A stretch of 64,000 nucleotides of DNA from Mucor racemosus (lineage: Eukaryota > Mucoromycota > Mucoromycetes > Mucorales > Mucoraceae): NCBI GenBank assembly GCA_027405735.1, contig JAPEHQ010000020.1, forward strand, positions 372,001 to 436,000, written 5' to 3'. Below the pieces are notes generated by a model that had not been told where the DNA came from, ran no database searches, and saw nothing but the letters and a program-made list of their open reading frames with translations. Shown here piece after piece: positions 42,504-54,406 of the stretch; within the stretch, counting starts at the first letter, position 1; every line of letters begins with the position of its first letter. A program made the translations under genes and the position numbers.

Positions 42504-43756
42504 TTTGGTATAAAAATTTTTTTTAAGAAAAGAAGGAAAATGAGAGATAAACTCTGCATTTTATTTGTTTATTTATATGCATAAGTTTCTGTTTATGAGC
42601 CATCTACTGCACCGCTCTAAATCATGAGTAATCTGCCCGGGAAGTTCAGGTAATAATAGTAATACAGTTTTTTCCCACTTAAGGTTCAGACAGAAGATGC
42701 TTAATTAAAATTCAGAATATTTGAGATATTAACATTTAGAGAGCAGGATGCTTTCTAAAGCAAAAGGGAAATCAAACTTTGAGCTGTGAAAGAGAATCAA
42801 ACATTACACTTATATACGATTTTAAATGGTGAAATATAAGGAAAATATTTACATAATTGTATCTTTTTCAAGCGCTTTTATTCACGGGGAAGGAACATTT
42901 TGTCGGAAGATTAACAGCAAGTGTTCGGCTCACAACAATGCCAGGGAAAACCTTTAAGATATTGTTTGTGGTTATTAATTAACTTTAATTTCTTTCATTC
43001 TATTATTAACAATTCATTAGCTTTTTTTTACAGCATTTCTCTCGTCTCCAAATGTTAAGCACATATACATTCATTAGTTTCTTCTTTTAAAAGCAATCAT
43101 CAGAGATAACCTGTTGTACTGACAGAAATACTTACTTTACAGACACATAAATTTTTATTGATAAATATGTAGATCGAGTCATCCCACCTCTTTGTGCACT
43201 GTTACAATCGTAAAAGTATGATTGTTATTCATGCTTTAAATGGCTAGTTTTATATTTAATTTCAAGTATTGTAGATTTCTATTTCTTTTATATATATTAC
43301 ATTATATTTTTGATCCAGTACTCACATCTTTCAATCATTTAATATGACTCGTACACATTCATTTGCACATGTATGGTAAATAATCATTTCGAGAATGCTG
43401 TTCCTTAAAATCATATCTTTCAAGGGTTTTTACTCGCGAACCAATGGTTTTTATTGTACAGCGTAAAATGAATCTAGTAGAAGGCATTGTAATTACATTG
43501 TGTAATTTTTTTTTGTATATTAATTTTAAATTTTCAACAATCTTGCTTGTTGAAAGTGTTCGAAGGGAAGGCGTATTAAGTTTTAACATCCGAAACAAAA
43601 AATAATAATTTGCAACGGTACGGAAACCTTCTTAATAATGCACAATTACCCTAAAAATGTTACTAATCTACTTAGAACAACTCTATTATCTACACTCTAC
43701 AATTCCATTCAACAACTTATGAATTATGCATACAAAGTTGGAATATAAACCCTGTA
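42504..43756. other. Gene-free sequence
   Basis: Upstream flank of the dehydrogenase gene (TTTATATGCATAAG near 42570) followed by AT-rich DNA. A 79-codon minus-strand frame at 43359-43598 has no recognisable features. Confidence 0.5.
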
Positions 43757-45528
43757 CAGTGCTTCTACTCTCAATTTAGCAATTTTTGAAAACTCCGCCC
43801 ACTTTTTTGAAAAAAATTACTCGCTTGTGTGAGGTTAAGTTGTCCTCAATTGTCATCTCTGAGCGATATGCCTGAAACTAACACAGTCGAAAAAATAGTC
43901 TCCCAAGGCGCGTGGAAGTTACTGATCGACAAGTAAAAAGATTGACACAGGCTGTACTTTTTGTTGGATTTGTGTGCTAGGTTCGTAAACTCATGAGTCC
44001 CTCATGTGAAAAAAGACAAAATTAGTATCTGTAGTATACATAAACTGTCTGTAAATCATACTAATCAGGCGTATTATTCTAGAATAGACACAAGTATTCA
44101 ACCACTGCATCTACAAGGATTGCCATCGCCCAGAGACGCACCTGAAACTCAACTTCATTCAAGCAATACCATTAGGCAAGATATGGAATTCATTGATCAG
44201 AATCTGAGATTAATACAGACCTGCGGCCTCGTACAATAATCCTAAAAGGACTGCATCAGCTCAGATTGCCATCGCCGAGAGACGTACCTGAAACTCAATT
44301 CCATTTAAAAGTTGCATTTGGCAAGGCGAAATCAATTGATGAGGAATTCGAGAATTATACAGGTTTGTACTTTATTAAAAGAGGTAAATGGGTTAGTTGC
44401 TTTAATTTGATACTGCATCTGCTCGGATTGTCACTTCCCTAACGCATTCAATGCTTAGAGCAAGATGCACCTGATATTAACACTGTTGAAAAATAAAGCT
44501 CCCTAGGCTCTTGGAGTTTACTAATCATCCAATTGAAAGATTTACACAGACTGTATCTATGTAACACGTTGTTTCCAAGAAACTAGTAGAAATAATCCGA
44601 AATAGTTAGAGAGATACATCAAGACAAAAGTGAGTTAAACTTACAACATGTATTTAACTAATTGGAATAGATGGATAAGTGAAAGAAATATAGTCAATTA
44701 ACTAAGTAAAGGTCCTGCCGCTTTGGGTTTTGTGAGTGTAATTGTCTGTTTCAGTGTTTTCGTTTGTCATATATAAACCTTCTTTTGCCCTGCAATGTTT
44801 TTCTTCAATCACATGGTGATATTATTACTATCTCTCAATATATGGATAAAGCAATTAAGATGGTTGCCTTTTTTGCTCATGTTTCATTTGTGGAAGAGCC
44901 GATCTTATTTCATTTAATTAGTAGAGCTATATGCAAACGTATATACAGTATCAAGCTATTGATGATGGTATATATCTGTGGCCACCTTCTTTTTTTTATA
45001 TATATTCAAAGAACTAGAACAAATTTTGCCTTATTTAATCAAAATTCATTGAGATATATCTCCACAAACTATTATATTTTTATTTGAGAATTAATTGTTC
45101 ATTATTTCTCTATGCAAACTGCAAATTTCAGAAGAGTTTCGAGAAAATAAATTTTTCTCATATGATTTAGCAGACATATACCTGTATACCTCCTTCCTTA
45201 TTTTCCTGAGCTCAACCCTATTGAGCAGTTTTGGAAAGTCTTAAAGGATAGAGTCAAAGGAGGTAAGTTGAAGGAAGCAAAGATGATCCTGCCGAGCATT
45301 TGCAGAACTTCATTCAGCATTCTATCAACTGTTTCCTTAAATGCTTAAATAAAGAACTTTTGTAATTGATTTAACCGGAAATTGGTCAACTTATTTGTAA
45401 AAAAAAGTGGTTAATTCATTTTCAAAAAGCTGGTTAAATTAACTTCAAACATTTAGTCAAGCTAGCCTTTTTCTGGGCAACTTAACCTCACACAAGCGAG
45501 CAATTTTTTCAAGGAAATGAAAGCACTG
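43757..45528 (+). mobile_element. Decayed Tc1/mariner-type transposon
   Basis: 1772 bp bounded by TA dinucleotides (43755-43756, 45529-45530) and inverted ends CAGTGCTT...AAGCACTG. A second, strongly conserved inner part of the inverted repeat (CTCGCTTGTGTGAGGTTAAG at about 43820-43840 and its complement at about 45480-45500) is shared. The left end carries about 30 extra bases. Near the right end the DDE-transposase terminal block LLPYFPELNPIEQFWKVLKD (45187-45250) is readable. The rest of the transposase is frame-broken. Internal sequence with tgccatcgcc(c/g)agagacg recurs with a spacing of about 150 bp (44118, 44268, degenerate at 44427). Confidence 0.85.
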
Positions 45529-45578
45529 TAACAAGAGAAGAAGTAACAAAATGAGTAAAAAGGTATTGAGATGCCGAC

Positions 45579-45625
45579 TTTTTTTTTTTTTTTTTTTTTT
45601 TTGTAATCAGTCTTTATTCTTTCTC
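45579..45625 (-). mobile_element. Minimal LINE-like poly(A) tail
   Basis: A T run of about 24 (45579-45602) followed by gtaatcagtctttattc, which on the minus strand reads GAATAAAGACTGATTAC plus poly(A). This resembles the AATAAAGAC and AATAAAAGAC tails of the LINEs in this window. It sits 50 bp upstream of the cyclin start codon. Confidence 0.45.
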
Positions 45626-45671
45626 AAATTTTTTTTGTTCGTTTTTGTAACAAAGAGAGTGTTAAGAAAGA

Positions 45672-47058
45672 ATGAGTAGCTCTTCACCTTTAGCACCAAA
45701 TACACCAAACACACCATCATCTTTGACCACTATAACAACAGGCATATCATTCAAACGTCAATTTAAGCCTTATTTTACCAAAAGACAGTTAGCTACACTC
45801 TCCAGTTTAAAAAAACCCGGCATTTTGGCTGCAAAAGAGAATAATGCACGACACACGTATTGTAAATTCATTCAAGATGTTGGTAAAAAATTAGGCTTGT
45901 ATGTTGGGATAACCTTGTGTTTTTAGAATGGGGAGAGAGGGAGAAAAATCAAAGCAAGGAAGATAACTAAATTTTCGAATTTGTAGTCCTCAAAAGACAA
46001 TAAGCACCTCACAGGCACTTTACCATCGATTTTATCTTTATTATTCTATTCGTGATTATGCTCCTCAGGTAAAAAGAAGAATACTTACCTTGAATTGATT
46101 TGAATTGACAGGACTAAATGAACATATTGCATGTTTGTAGGATATTAGTGTCACATGTATATTTGTCGCTTCAAAAATCGAGGAAACTCTCAAAAAATTA
46201 AAGGATATCATTGTAGCTGTACATAGTGTAAAATACCCCGATAAAAAGGAATTAGATCCAGAACAGGTAAGGATGAAAAGAGGTTTTATTAAAATGGGGT
46301 TATAGTATATAACCCAAATTTGGTATTAAGATATCAGATGAACGAAGACGCAGAATCATCAATTACGAAAAATTATTGCTCGAGACATTAAGCTTTGATT
46401 TTCAACTGCGGCACCCCTATGAGTATGTAGTGAAGTTTATAAAATGGATACAAGGTAAACAATTTCTTCAATTTGTAAATGTTCCTAGTGAGCGATAAAT
46501 CAAATATATTTACTTTTATGAAAGCTTTTCAACCTACATTAAACAGTAAGAAATTGGCCAAGAAGGCCTATTCTTTAGCAGTGGATAGCTTTAAAACAAT
46601 TGTATGCATAGAATATCCAGCCCATACAATTGCTGCTGGTTGTATATACTTGGCTTCTCGGTTATTAAAAGATGAGGACGAGTCGTTTCAAGGTTTATCA
46701 GTAACAGAGCCTTGGGATCAACACTTTTTATCACGCATGGAGGATATCGAAGGTTTGCATATCAAGAAACTGTATGTTTAAATATAACTCATCATTATTT
46801 CTCTCAGATGTTTCTCAACAAATTTTGGACTTGTATATTGCCATCAACGTTCGAGGTGATGTAACACATTTAACAAGAATTAAAATTGCACTTAATGAAC
46901 AGGCACAAACAAGAGGACCTGATAAAATCATGGATGAGGTGACAAGAGAAGAAATTAAATCTAAAATATCTGATTGGGAATTTGATGGTATTTCCAATCC
47001 ATTAGACGTTGTAAATACGAATCAACATACAGTATCCTACCATTTTTCAACCTGTTAA
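45672..47058 (+). CDS. Ctk2-like cyclin (CTD kinase beta subunit)
   Basis: A 345-residue cyclin with six exons: 45672-45898, 45987-46068, 46141-46266, 46331-46454, 46525-46752 and 46808-47058. It matches the Ctk2 group that partners the Ctk1/CDK12-type kinase phosphorylating the RNA polymerase II C-terminal domain. Features are LKKPGILAAKENNARHTYC, GFPQKTISTSQALYHRFYL, cyclin box block VTCIFVASKIEETLKKLKDI, RRRRIINYEKLLLETLSFDF and second fold LAKKAYSLAVDSFKT. A PSTAIRE-kinase partner gene is not present here. The acceptor of exon 5 is atgaaag at 46524, the only nearby one that keeps frame. A transposon end lies 144 bp upstream and a LINE-like tail between them, so the promoter is rebuilt from mobile DNA. 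Confidence 0.9.
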
Positions 47059-47481
47059 TAATAAAATCGTACTTTTTCTTCAATTTTGCCAGTTCGAAAT
47101 CTTATACTAGAAAGGTTTTTCCAAACGTTCAAAAGTAGGTAAACCATACTAAACGCATTTTTTGTACTGCTACACATGTGCAGTGTATGGTTATACTTTT
47201 CGTTTCTATTTTTTTGCTGAACGAAATCAGAGATCCAAGCTTTGTAGAATTCCCTTGAAAGTTTAAACAATTTTTGAGTTATGTCGAGTAGCTGATTTCG
47301 GTTGCACTATGCATGTAATTTACGGTGATATTTTTTAAATTGGTTGTATACATTTTTTTGAGCTAATGCTCTCATTTTGTTTTACAAAATCATGAAAAAT
47401 GAAAAAAAGAATGATTTTAATGTGGGGAAAAAAAAGGAGTAATAATGGATAGGTAGATAGAAGGGTATGTTAAGAGATGAT
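47059..47481. other. Convergent 3' flanks, no gene
   Basis: Spacer of 423 bp between the stops of the cyclin and dioxygenase genes. AATAAAATCG immediately follows the cyclin stop. Nothing else recognised. Confidence 0.6.
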
Positions 47482-49422
47482 TTAACGACGAAGAATCCAG
47501 TCAGACCATGATGCCTTGCTTTCTTCTCCTTGTTGTTGTTGTTGTTGTTGATTTCCCTCTTCTTGTTCATTTTTGATTTGTTCTTCATCATTGTTAAGAC
47601 GAATTTTCATATCAGCGGTTTCATCGCGAGATTGTTTCAAAAAGGGCATGACATTAGTGCCACCAGTACCACGCACAACCTTAGCATTTGAAGCTAATTT
47701 TCTTGCGAGACCCAGTTGAGGAAACATTTGTGATACTTTATCAGTCTTGGAATCTTTACGAATTCCAGGTTGTGTTTCTAGTTGTGTTTGAGGGTAAAGA
47801 TCATTGTGTGCAGAAGATGAGGATGCAGCAGACTTGATCTGGAGAGCAGCAGTTTTCTCAACTCCTTGTGATTGCTCTTGCTCTTGTTGTTGTTGCTTTT
47901 CAATAGCAAAACCGCCATGAGGGATATTTGGCCCCTTACGTGCTTGGTTAACAATGTATAAAGTAACAATTTGAACATGCTTATCACGGAAAAGCTTAAG
48001 TTGATGGAGACACTCATTGTAAGCATTTACAATATCTAATTCTTCGGGAGAGATGTTTCCATTCTTGTCATTTTCTTCAAGTTGAAGAATATAAGGTCTG
48101 ATATTAGCAGCTTCTTCTAAATCTTCTAGAAATTCACGATGAGGTCTAGGCATATACTTGCGCATAGCTCTCAAGAAAGTATTACGATTTGTACGTTTGA
48201 AGCGAGGAGGAGTACGAGGTGTTTCAGCACCGTTATTAATTTCATCTGCAGGGTTAGTAGCAGGTAATTTAGTATATCTGTCATTAGGCAAATCAGCAGC
48301 TTTGATAAAGGAAGGCTTTTCCCCTGTACGATGATGTTCTACGCCAAATGCAACATCTAATGCAGCGATCAAACTACTTTGTGCAGCGCTACCGCCTGCA
48401 TAACGTCTATATTGACTCAAAAGACGTTCAGCTTCATCTAGATGGGACATATCTGCATATTCATCGGTTTGTGCATTCCATAATGTGTCAACGCCTTCAT
48501 AGATTAAACCTAAAGGTAATCCTGCTTCGGCCATATTTTCCCAACCAGCTAAATAAGGTCGGATTTTCCAATAAAAGACATATGGGTCACATTTTTCATA
48601 CATTCTTTTAAGATCATCATTCATGCTAGCAAGAGCCGTGCGAATTGTTTCCAAATTTTGTTTAAGGTCACTGTATTTGCCTTGATGAATATTCTCGATT
48701 GCATACGTAATTTGTGATAAACAAGGAGCACCTGAACTTTCAATGGCAGTTGTAATCAAATAAAACCAAGACTCATCAAGTGAGCCAGAATATGTTGCTA
48801 ATGCAGCAAGATTACTCAGATCAATTGGTCCATCTTTGTCTAGTAATCTATAGTTCCAAAGCACAACTGCAGCATGACATACAACAGGACATAAACCTAA
48901 ATGATCAGCGATACTCGTCCATGGAATAGCAAGATTAGATGGAAGTGTCTAATGATTATCGTGGGAAAGAAGAATTAACAAATGTAGAACAAGGTCGTCG
49001 TTCAAAAAAAAAAAAAAAAAAAAAAAAAAAAGATTGAACAGGTTTAGTAAACGTACCTCAGAAGTCGTTTCATGCTTTCCCCAGACGTAACTATGAGATA
49101 CCATACAGAGAATCAAAAATGCTCTTCTGTATTCTTGCACAGATTTCAATTTATTATGATCTAATAAAGGCATCTGATATTTAAATGCGTTATTATTGCA
49201 GCCAATGCAATATGTTGTAATATAAACTACCTTGAGGACTTTTTCTCTTAATTTTCCAGCTAAAAGTAAGCCGTTAAAATCATCCATCATCTCCTCCCAG
49301 GGAGTGAAATAAGGATCTGGTAATCTACGAAGTGGAGGTGATGCTGGTAAGAACCCTGTCTTAACTGAAATGTCATATTCATCAAGTGGTCTCATTCTAC
49401 CGAAATGTTGTGGTTGTTGCAT
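47482..49422 (-). CDS. BNA2: Indoleamine 2,3-dioxygenase (heme), BNA2-like
   Basis: A 591-residue heme dioxygenase that opens the tryptophan indole ring, first step of the kynurenine/de novo NAD pathway. Exons 49422-49231, 49173-49057 and 48948-47482. Conserved blocks are LRRLPDPYFTPWEEMMDDFN, SHSYVWGK, PSNLAIPWTSIADHLGL, CHAAVVLWNYRLLDKDGPI, GGSAAQSSLIAALDVAFG, YMPRPHREFLEDLE and FRDKHVQIVTLYIV, where the His (about 427) is the proximal heme ligand. The protein is longer than the usual 400-450 residues because of a charged, Gln-rich C-terminal tail (about residues 450-591, poly-Q of seven). Intron 2 contains a 29-base homopolymer, T on the coding strand, ahead of its acceptor. Confidence 0.93.
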
Positions 49423-51296
49423 TTTATATATATTGGGGTTTTTTTAAAAAAGAAAAAAGAAAAAGAAAAAACTGCGATTTTATCAGTTATCTTAGTTTTT
49501 ATGGTAATCTCAAAAGCCTGTTATTCAATGGGATTTCATTGACTCAAATTAACTTCATCTATCTCGAAATGTAAAAAAAACCAGCTTCGGATATTTAAAA
49601 GTCAGTCATCATCTGTTTTTGTTCGATCAGTCATTTTTGAATTGAATTTGATTGTACATGTTCCATATCAATTGAAGGTTAATTACATGGTTTTAGTTGG
49701 AATATCGAATCCCAAGGGCCATATTATGTCTCAATGCAAAGCCTTGTATGCTTTTTATATATGTAAATATTGAATCCAATGGTAATTTTTAATCTATTTA
49801 CACGTCATTTTTGCCATACTTTACATGGAGACAGAGAGATGTAGATGAACAATAACACGGTAATAGGATTTTTCCGTGAATATAAGTCTCATATTCCCCA
49901 TATTTTCTTTTGTACAACTAAAAAGATGGGATCAGATTCCCGCTTGTGGAGGCTTGAGGGGGGAAGATGACTAATATGTTCGAAAGACTTAAATATTATG
50001 ATTCATATAACATCTATATGTTGGCATAATTTCACCCATTTCTCTTTTTTTTCGTAGGGGTATGTTTTATTATTTATCGCGCCACCATTTTAATATCTTT
50101 TTAGTTATCTCCATATCACCGTTATGTATATATTTGTATATTATTGGTAATACACACAATATTATTATAAATTTTTGTTTTATATTGAACGTTACATAAT
50201 CAAAATGACCAAAAAGTTTTACGAATGATGTATATTTCTCACGAAATACATAATAATATGCCATCACATGCTTTCCTGACAGAATTCCAACGATTTTAAG
50301 GATCATTTGAAATATCGTAGCTTTACAATTTTTTTTTTCAAGGTGGCACAATGTTTTCCCAGTTATATGACATTGACATTTAAAATAAAACGTCAGTTGC
50401 TGATGACTTTTAGATAACTGCCTGACATACCCCTTATTAGGGAATTGTAGTATATGAAAACTTTGCAGAAAACCATTTCGATTGTATCTCGTAAAAAAGT
50501 AGGGATTATATACAATTCAGAAAACAATGTATATTCTTCCAGACGTTTTATTTTACATGAATAGTAACGATTATATCATTTCCTTTTAAAAAAAAATTGC
50601 CGGCTGCCTAGACAGTACAGAAATAAACCCAATCTAATAAGTGCATTTAACTACACACACAAAATAAAGGGATAAGTATGTGCAATTGTATGGAGCTGAG
50701 ATCAAGAATACTGTTATGCGAATCTGGGATCTTTTGCATCATGTCCAACGACAAGATGTAGATTATGCAATTGCGAGAGATACAAACAACTCAATTGATG
50801 ATAGAGCATTTAAACTCTTATATCTTGCAATAGAATAATTTTTATATATACATTTAGAAGCTAATTTATCCGTACCGCTGCGGGCATATAAATTTTGCTT
50901 GGCAAGCTACTACACTTAAATAATCGTTTATACAATTTTTACAACGATACATACAAAAGATGTTGAAATTAGCAATGGCGTTAAGATCGAATCGTTGTTG
51001 TTTTAAAATATTGGATTAGCAATGGTTCCGGGCCAGTAAGTCACAGAAAAGAAAAATATGTAATACATCAATCATATCAGTAAGTTTAAAAAGGATTCAA
51101 AAATTAAATCGAGCATATAAAAACTTATAAATCGGATCAATATTTATTGAGAACGAGCTTTTGAGAATCGTATTGTACAACTAATATGGGAAAATGCAAA
51201 GTTTTAATATTGAATAGATTTCAAGAAAATCAAAACCTAGCATGAAACAATAGTAAAATTAGTTAATAAAACACATAAAAAAAGATTTTTTACAAG
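49423..51296. other. Gene-free sequence
   Basis: Upstream flank of the dioxygenase gene followed by AT-rich DNA. A 93-codon minus-strand frame (50070-50351) and shorter ones have no recognisable domain or splice structure. Confidence 0.5.
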
Positions 51297-51986
51297 TTCC
51301 AAAAGCTATTGTTAATCTCTCTTTGGGTTCTCTGCGATGTCATTGGCATAGAGATATGTCTTTGATTAATCAAAGGCTCCCCTGGTTGTTCCCGCTAGAT
51401 TGGTATTGCGTCCGTCCTTTTGGCGACAGTTCTGGTCCTTGGAACTACCATCTAATGCTTTCACTCCTTGGTGGCGGTTGCTACAAAATCGAATAGGCTA
51501 TAGATCGTTTTTGCATAGTATTAATCCAATCCAATATCCTACTCCTTCTTGTCGTCTCTGCAGTGAACATGAAGATCTGTACCACTTTGCGATTACTTGT
51601 GAATACAAATCTTGGTTCTGGTCGGCCATTATAAACATGTTTTCTTTGCATAATAGCTTCCCTACCGATCTATTCATTTGGTCAGGCTTATTTACCCTGC
51701 GCTCAATGGACTCTATACCTTTGGACTCTTCTGTTTTGGTTTTGCTGGGGACAGCTTTTAGCTCCCTATGAAATTATCACTGGAGATGTATAATAGGTGA
51801 GGAACAATGGAGAATAGCCATGATTTTAGATAGTTTTAAGATAGACAATGCTTTTTTTATTTCTTCTTGGGCGGAAGCTGCTGGTGTTGATACTCCTGCA
51901 ATAGCTCCTCTTTCATAATATTTTACTTTAATATATAATTACTTTTTATTTTAATAGAAGACAAATTTACATTAAAAAAAAAAAAA
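51297..51986 (+). mobile_element. 5'-truncated LINE with zf-RVT domain (subfamily X)
   Basis: A LINE 3' part encoding SNAFTPWWRLLQNRIGYR, the Cys/His cluster C-x2-C ... DLYHFAITC (zf-RVT) and LDSSVLVLLGTAFSSL. An in-frame TGA at about 51772 replaces the Trp codon kept in the copy at 5075-5317, and the frame then continues to APLS. It ends AATAGAAGACAAATTTAC plus A-tail. A degenerate flank pair aaagattttttac / aaaggttttttat suggests a target duplication. Clearly inactive. Confidence 0.8.
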
Positions 51987-53282
51987 GGTTTTTTATCGTT
52001 CAATTACATTTGTAACTAAGTTTACTCATTTTAGTATAAAAATACTATAAATATTACTTTTCAATCATTGTTATTAATCAATTAGCCATTCTTAGCAAAC
52101 CAAAATTCAGATATATACTGTATATGAAGTTCAAATCGAGTGCCACCAGTCGGAGGAAACATTCTGGGTTCGATAAAAGTTACACTCCTGATCTCCTTTG
52201 TATTTTTTTTTTCAAAAATCAGAACTCCAGCTTTTTAGGAAGATACCATTAAAATCTGGGTTAAAATGGATTCTAATAGAAATAGCTGCTGCAATCATGA
52301 TGGTGCAATTCTCGTATTTTTAGAAATTTTTTGCACTGAAATATAGCCGCTCAAAAAAAAAATATCAATAATCTCAAAAAATCAAATATACCTATTGATT
52401 TCATTAGGTAAACCTTGACTACAGAATTAATTGAAGTTGTGTATTAAAGTTGTGGACACATAATTCATTAATTACTTGCGGAATTATATCTTTTTTCAGA
52501 TACTTCAGCCCAAAAAACATTAAAAAAAAACGCTTATATCTTTATTACTTTTTCAACCAAGTTAATAAAGCAAAATAGTGTTTTAATTAAATCCGAAGAA
52601 AGCTACAGTAGCTAAATATTGATATATAGCTTGTCAGAAAGTAATAATTTTTGACGGAATAATGAAGATTATAAAATGTAACCATGATTTTTGATCTCAA
52701 CCCTCATCAAATTTTGGCAGTTTTGAAGAGATTACGAACTTTTTAGCGCATTAATTCTATTAAAAATAGTATCAATTAATGCATATTAACGAGGGCCAAA
52801 ATTTGTATTTAATATAATATAAGCTGTTACTATGAGTTTTGTTGCATAAATTTGAAGTTTCTGCTTTTATTCTTTGGGTTTTTTGCATTTTACAGCTTAA
52901 CTTAAAATATATTTGAACGTCGCTTTTGGGATTTGCCCAGCTGTTCTAGAGCAACCACATAGCTAAATGGAAAACTGAATTTCTTGCATTTTTGGCATAG
53001 TTGAACAATAGGAGTTAGGCACTGTTATGTCCTCATTTAATACATATTGTACTAAAAGTGGGATATTAGTATAATCATGCTGATGTGCCAGTAGATTTGT
53101 CTTGCTAATTCTTAAAATATGCATATACTGTACGCCCATATCAGAATGAAGGCTATAAGCTGAAGGAAATTATATTTTTCCACTGTTACACGTAAAAGCA
53201 TATTTACCCCTACGTTCGTACTCTGGATTTTCCTGTATTTTTTACCTTTCTCTTTATCTTTTTGTATAAAATACATTTATAC
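51987..53282. other. Gene-free sequence
   Basis: AT-rich, no gene seen. The final 100 bases form the short promoter of the next gene (tctttatctttttgtataaaat). Confidence 0.5.
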
Positions 53283-54271
53283 ATGATAAACAATCTTGAA
53301 AAAAATACCGTGGCAGTGGTAATTTTAAATTATGAAAAAGCTCAATTGTAATTATAGCCAAATTCACATGTGTAAAATCAGATCCCTGCCAAATACATAT
53401 CATACTCACATACCGTGTGTGCTTACAGTAAGTTTGTTATAGATTAGAATAAAATAATAAAAATAAATGCATTGAAAATCAAAAAATTAGGTGCTTTTTG
53501 TATCGCATTGATAGTGGGATGTTATACCCATTACTATAAAATTGTTCAAAATGAATACTTTGGATACCCTCAGGTACACACAGAGAATGGGAGCGTTGTC
53601 TTTAAAGTCTAATTGTACATGTATAATATTTCAAGGAATGGATTCCTAGTGTGAGCGCAACAACAGGCGATAGATATCCTGCACGCGCCTTTTTTCAAAT
53701 CTTCATTGCTCTTACTTCAGGACCTCGATTTGCTCTTGTAGGGTTATGGTACCTTTACACCACCAAGTCCGTGCTTACTACTTCATTGGGATTTGGAAAG
53801 TTTTTGCTAGCAATTGGCATTATACGTACTGTGTCTTGTGGTGGTTGGGTTTACATTACTTCTACAGATGATCATTTAACACACGATGTAGCTATGGTTA
53901 TATATTTACTATGCACCCTACCATGGCAACTGGGTGTGCTTTACACTAGTCCCAACACAAGTGAAACTTCAATCAAGAGAAGAAGATTACTCACAATGGC
54001 ATTTTTTGGTACATTGCCTCCTATGATATACTTTTTTATCCAACACAAGGTTCACCATATACCTGGAGGTAAGTAAATTATACGAATAACATTGTATGTA
54101 CATATCTAATGTAACTTCATGCTAGCTTATACAATTTATGCATTTTTTGAATGGTCCTTGATTATTTATGATGTTGCATTTGATTCTGTTACTTCATTTG
54201 ATTTTGAGAGATTTGAACTAAAGCTAACTCAACGCAATGATAAAAAGATTGAGGAAAAAGAAATAGCTTAA
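53283..54271 (+). CDS. Cwh43-N/PGAP2 (FRAG1)-like GPI-anchor remodelling membrane protein
   Basis: A 247-residue multi-spanning protein of the Frag1/DRAM/Sfk1 type, which in Cwh43 and PGAP2 acts on the lipid of GPI anchors in ER/Golgi. Five exons: 53283-53318, 53382-53427, 53491-53573, 53636-54068 and 54126-54271. The first three are tiny (36, 46 and 83 nt) and were found by homology: together they give TVAVIPAKYISYSHTVCAYS, then AFCIALIVG, HYYKIVQNEYFGYPQEW. Exon 4 has the diagnostic PSVSATTGDRYPARAFFQIF and ALTSGPRFALV, and the end AYTIYAFFEWSLIIYDVAFD is conserved. The C-terminal catalytic half of full-length Cwh43 is absent, as in PGAP2. Introns are 57-63 nt. It is convergent with the MFS permease gene. 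Confidence 0.88.
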
Positions 54272-54406
54272 TAAATAATAGATTATGATAAAAAATTTAT
54301 TTTATTGACTGTGATAATGTATATAAGAAATCAAATAGAATTATAAATATGAAATAAATACAAAGAAAAGATAGTAGTAGGGTATTTTACAGAAGAAGTT
54401 GAAGTT

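Noticed and set aside
44764..45087. 107-codon plus-strand frame inside the mariner element
   Set aside because: Does not align with transposase motifs; probably a chance frame in decayed sequence.
50070..50351. 93-codon minus-strand frame
   Set aside because: Hydrophobic AT-driven composition, no domain, no neighbours to suggest a gene.
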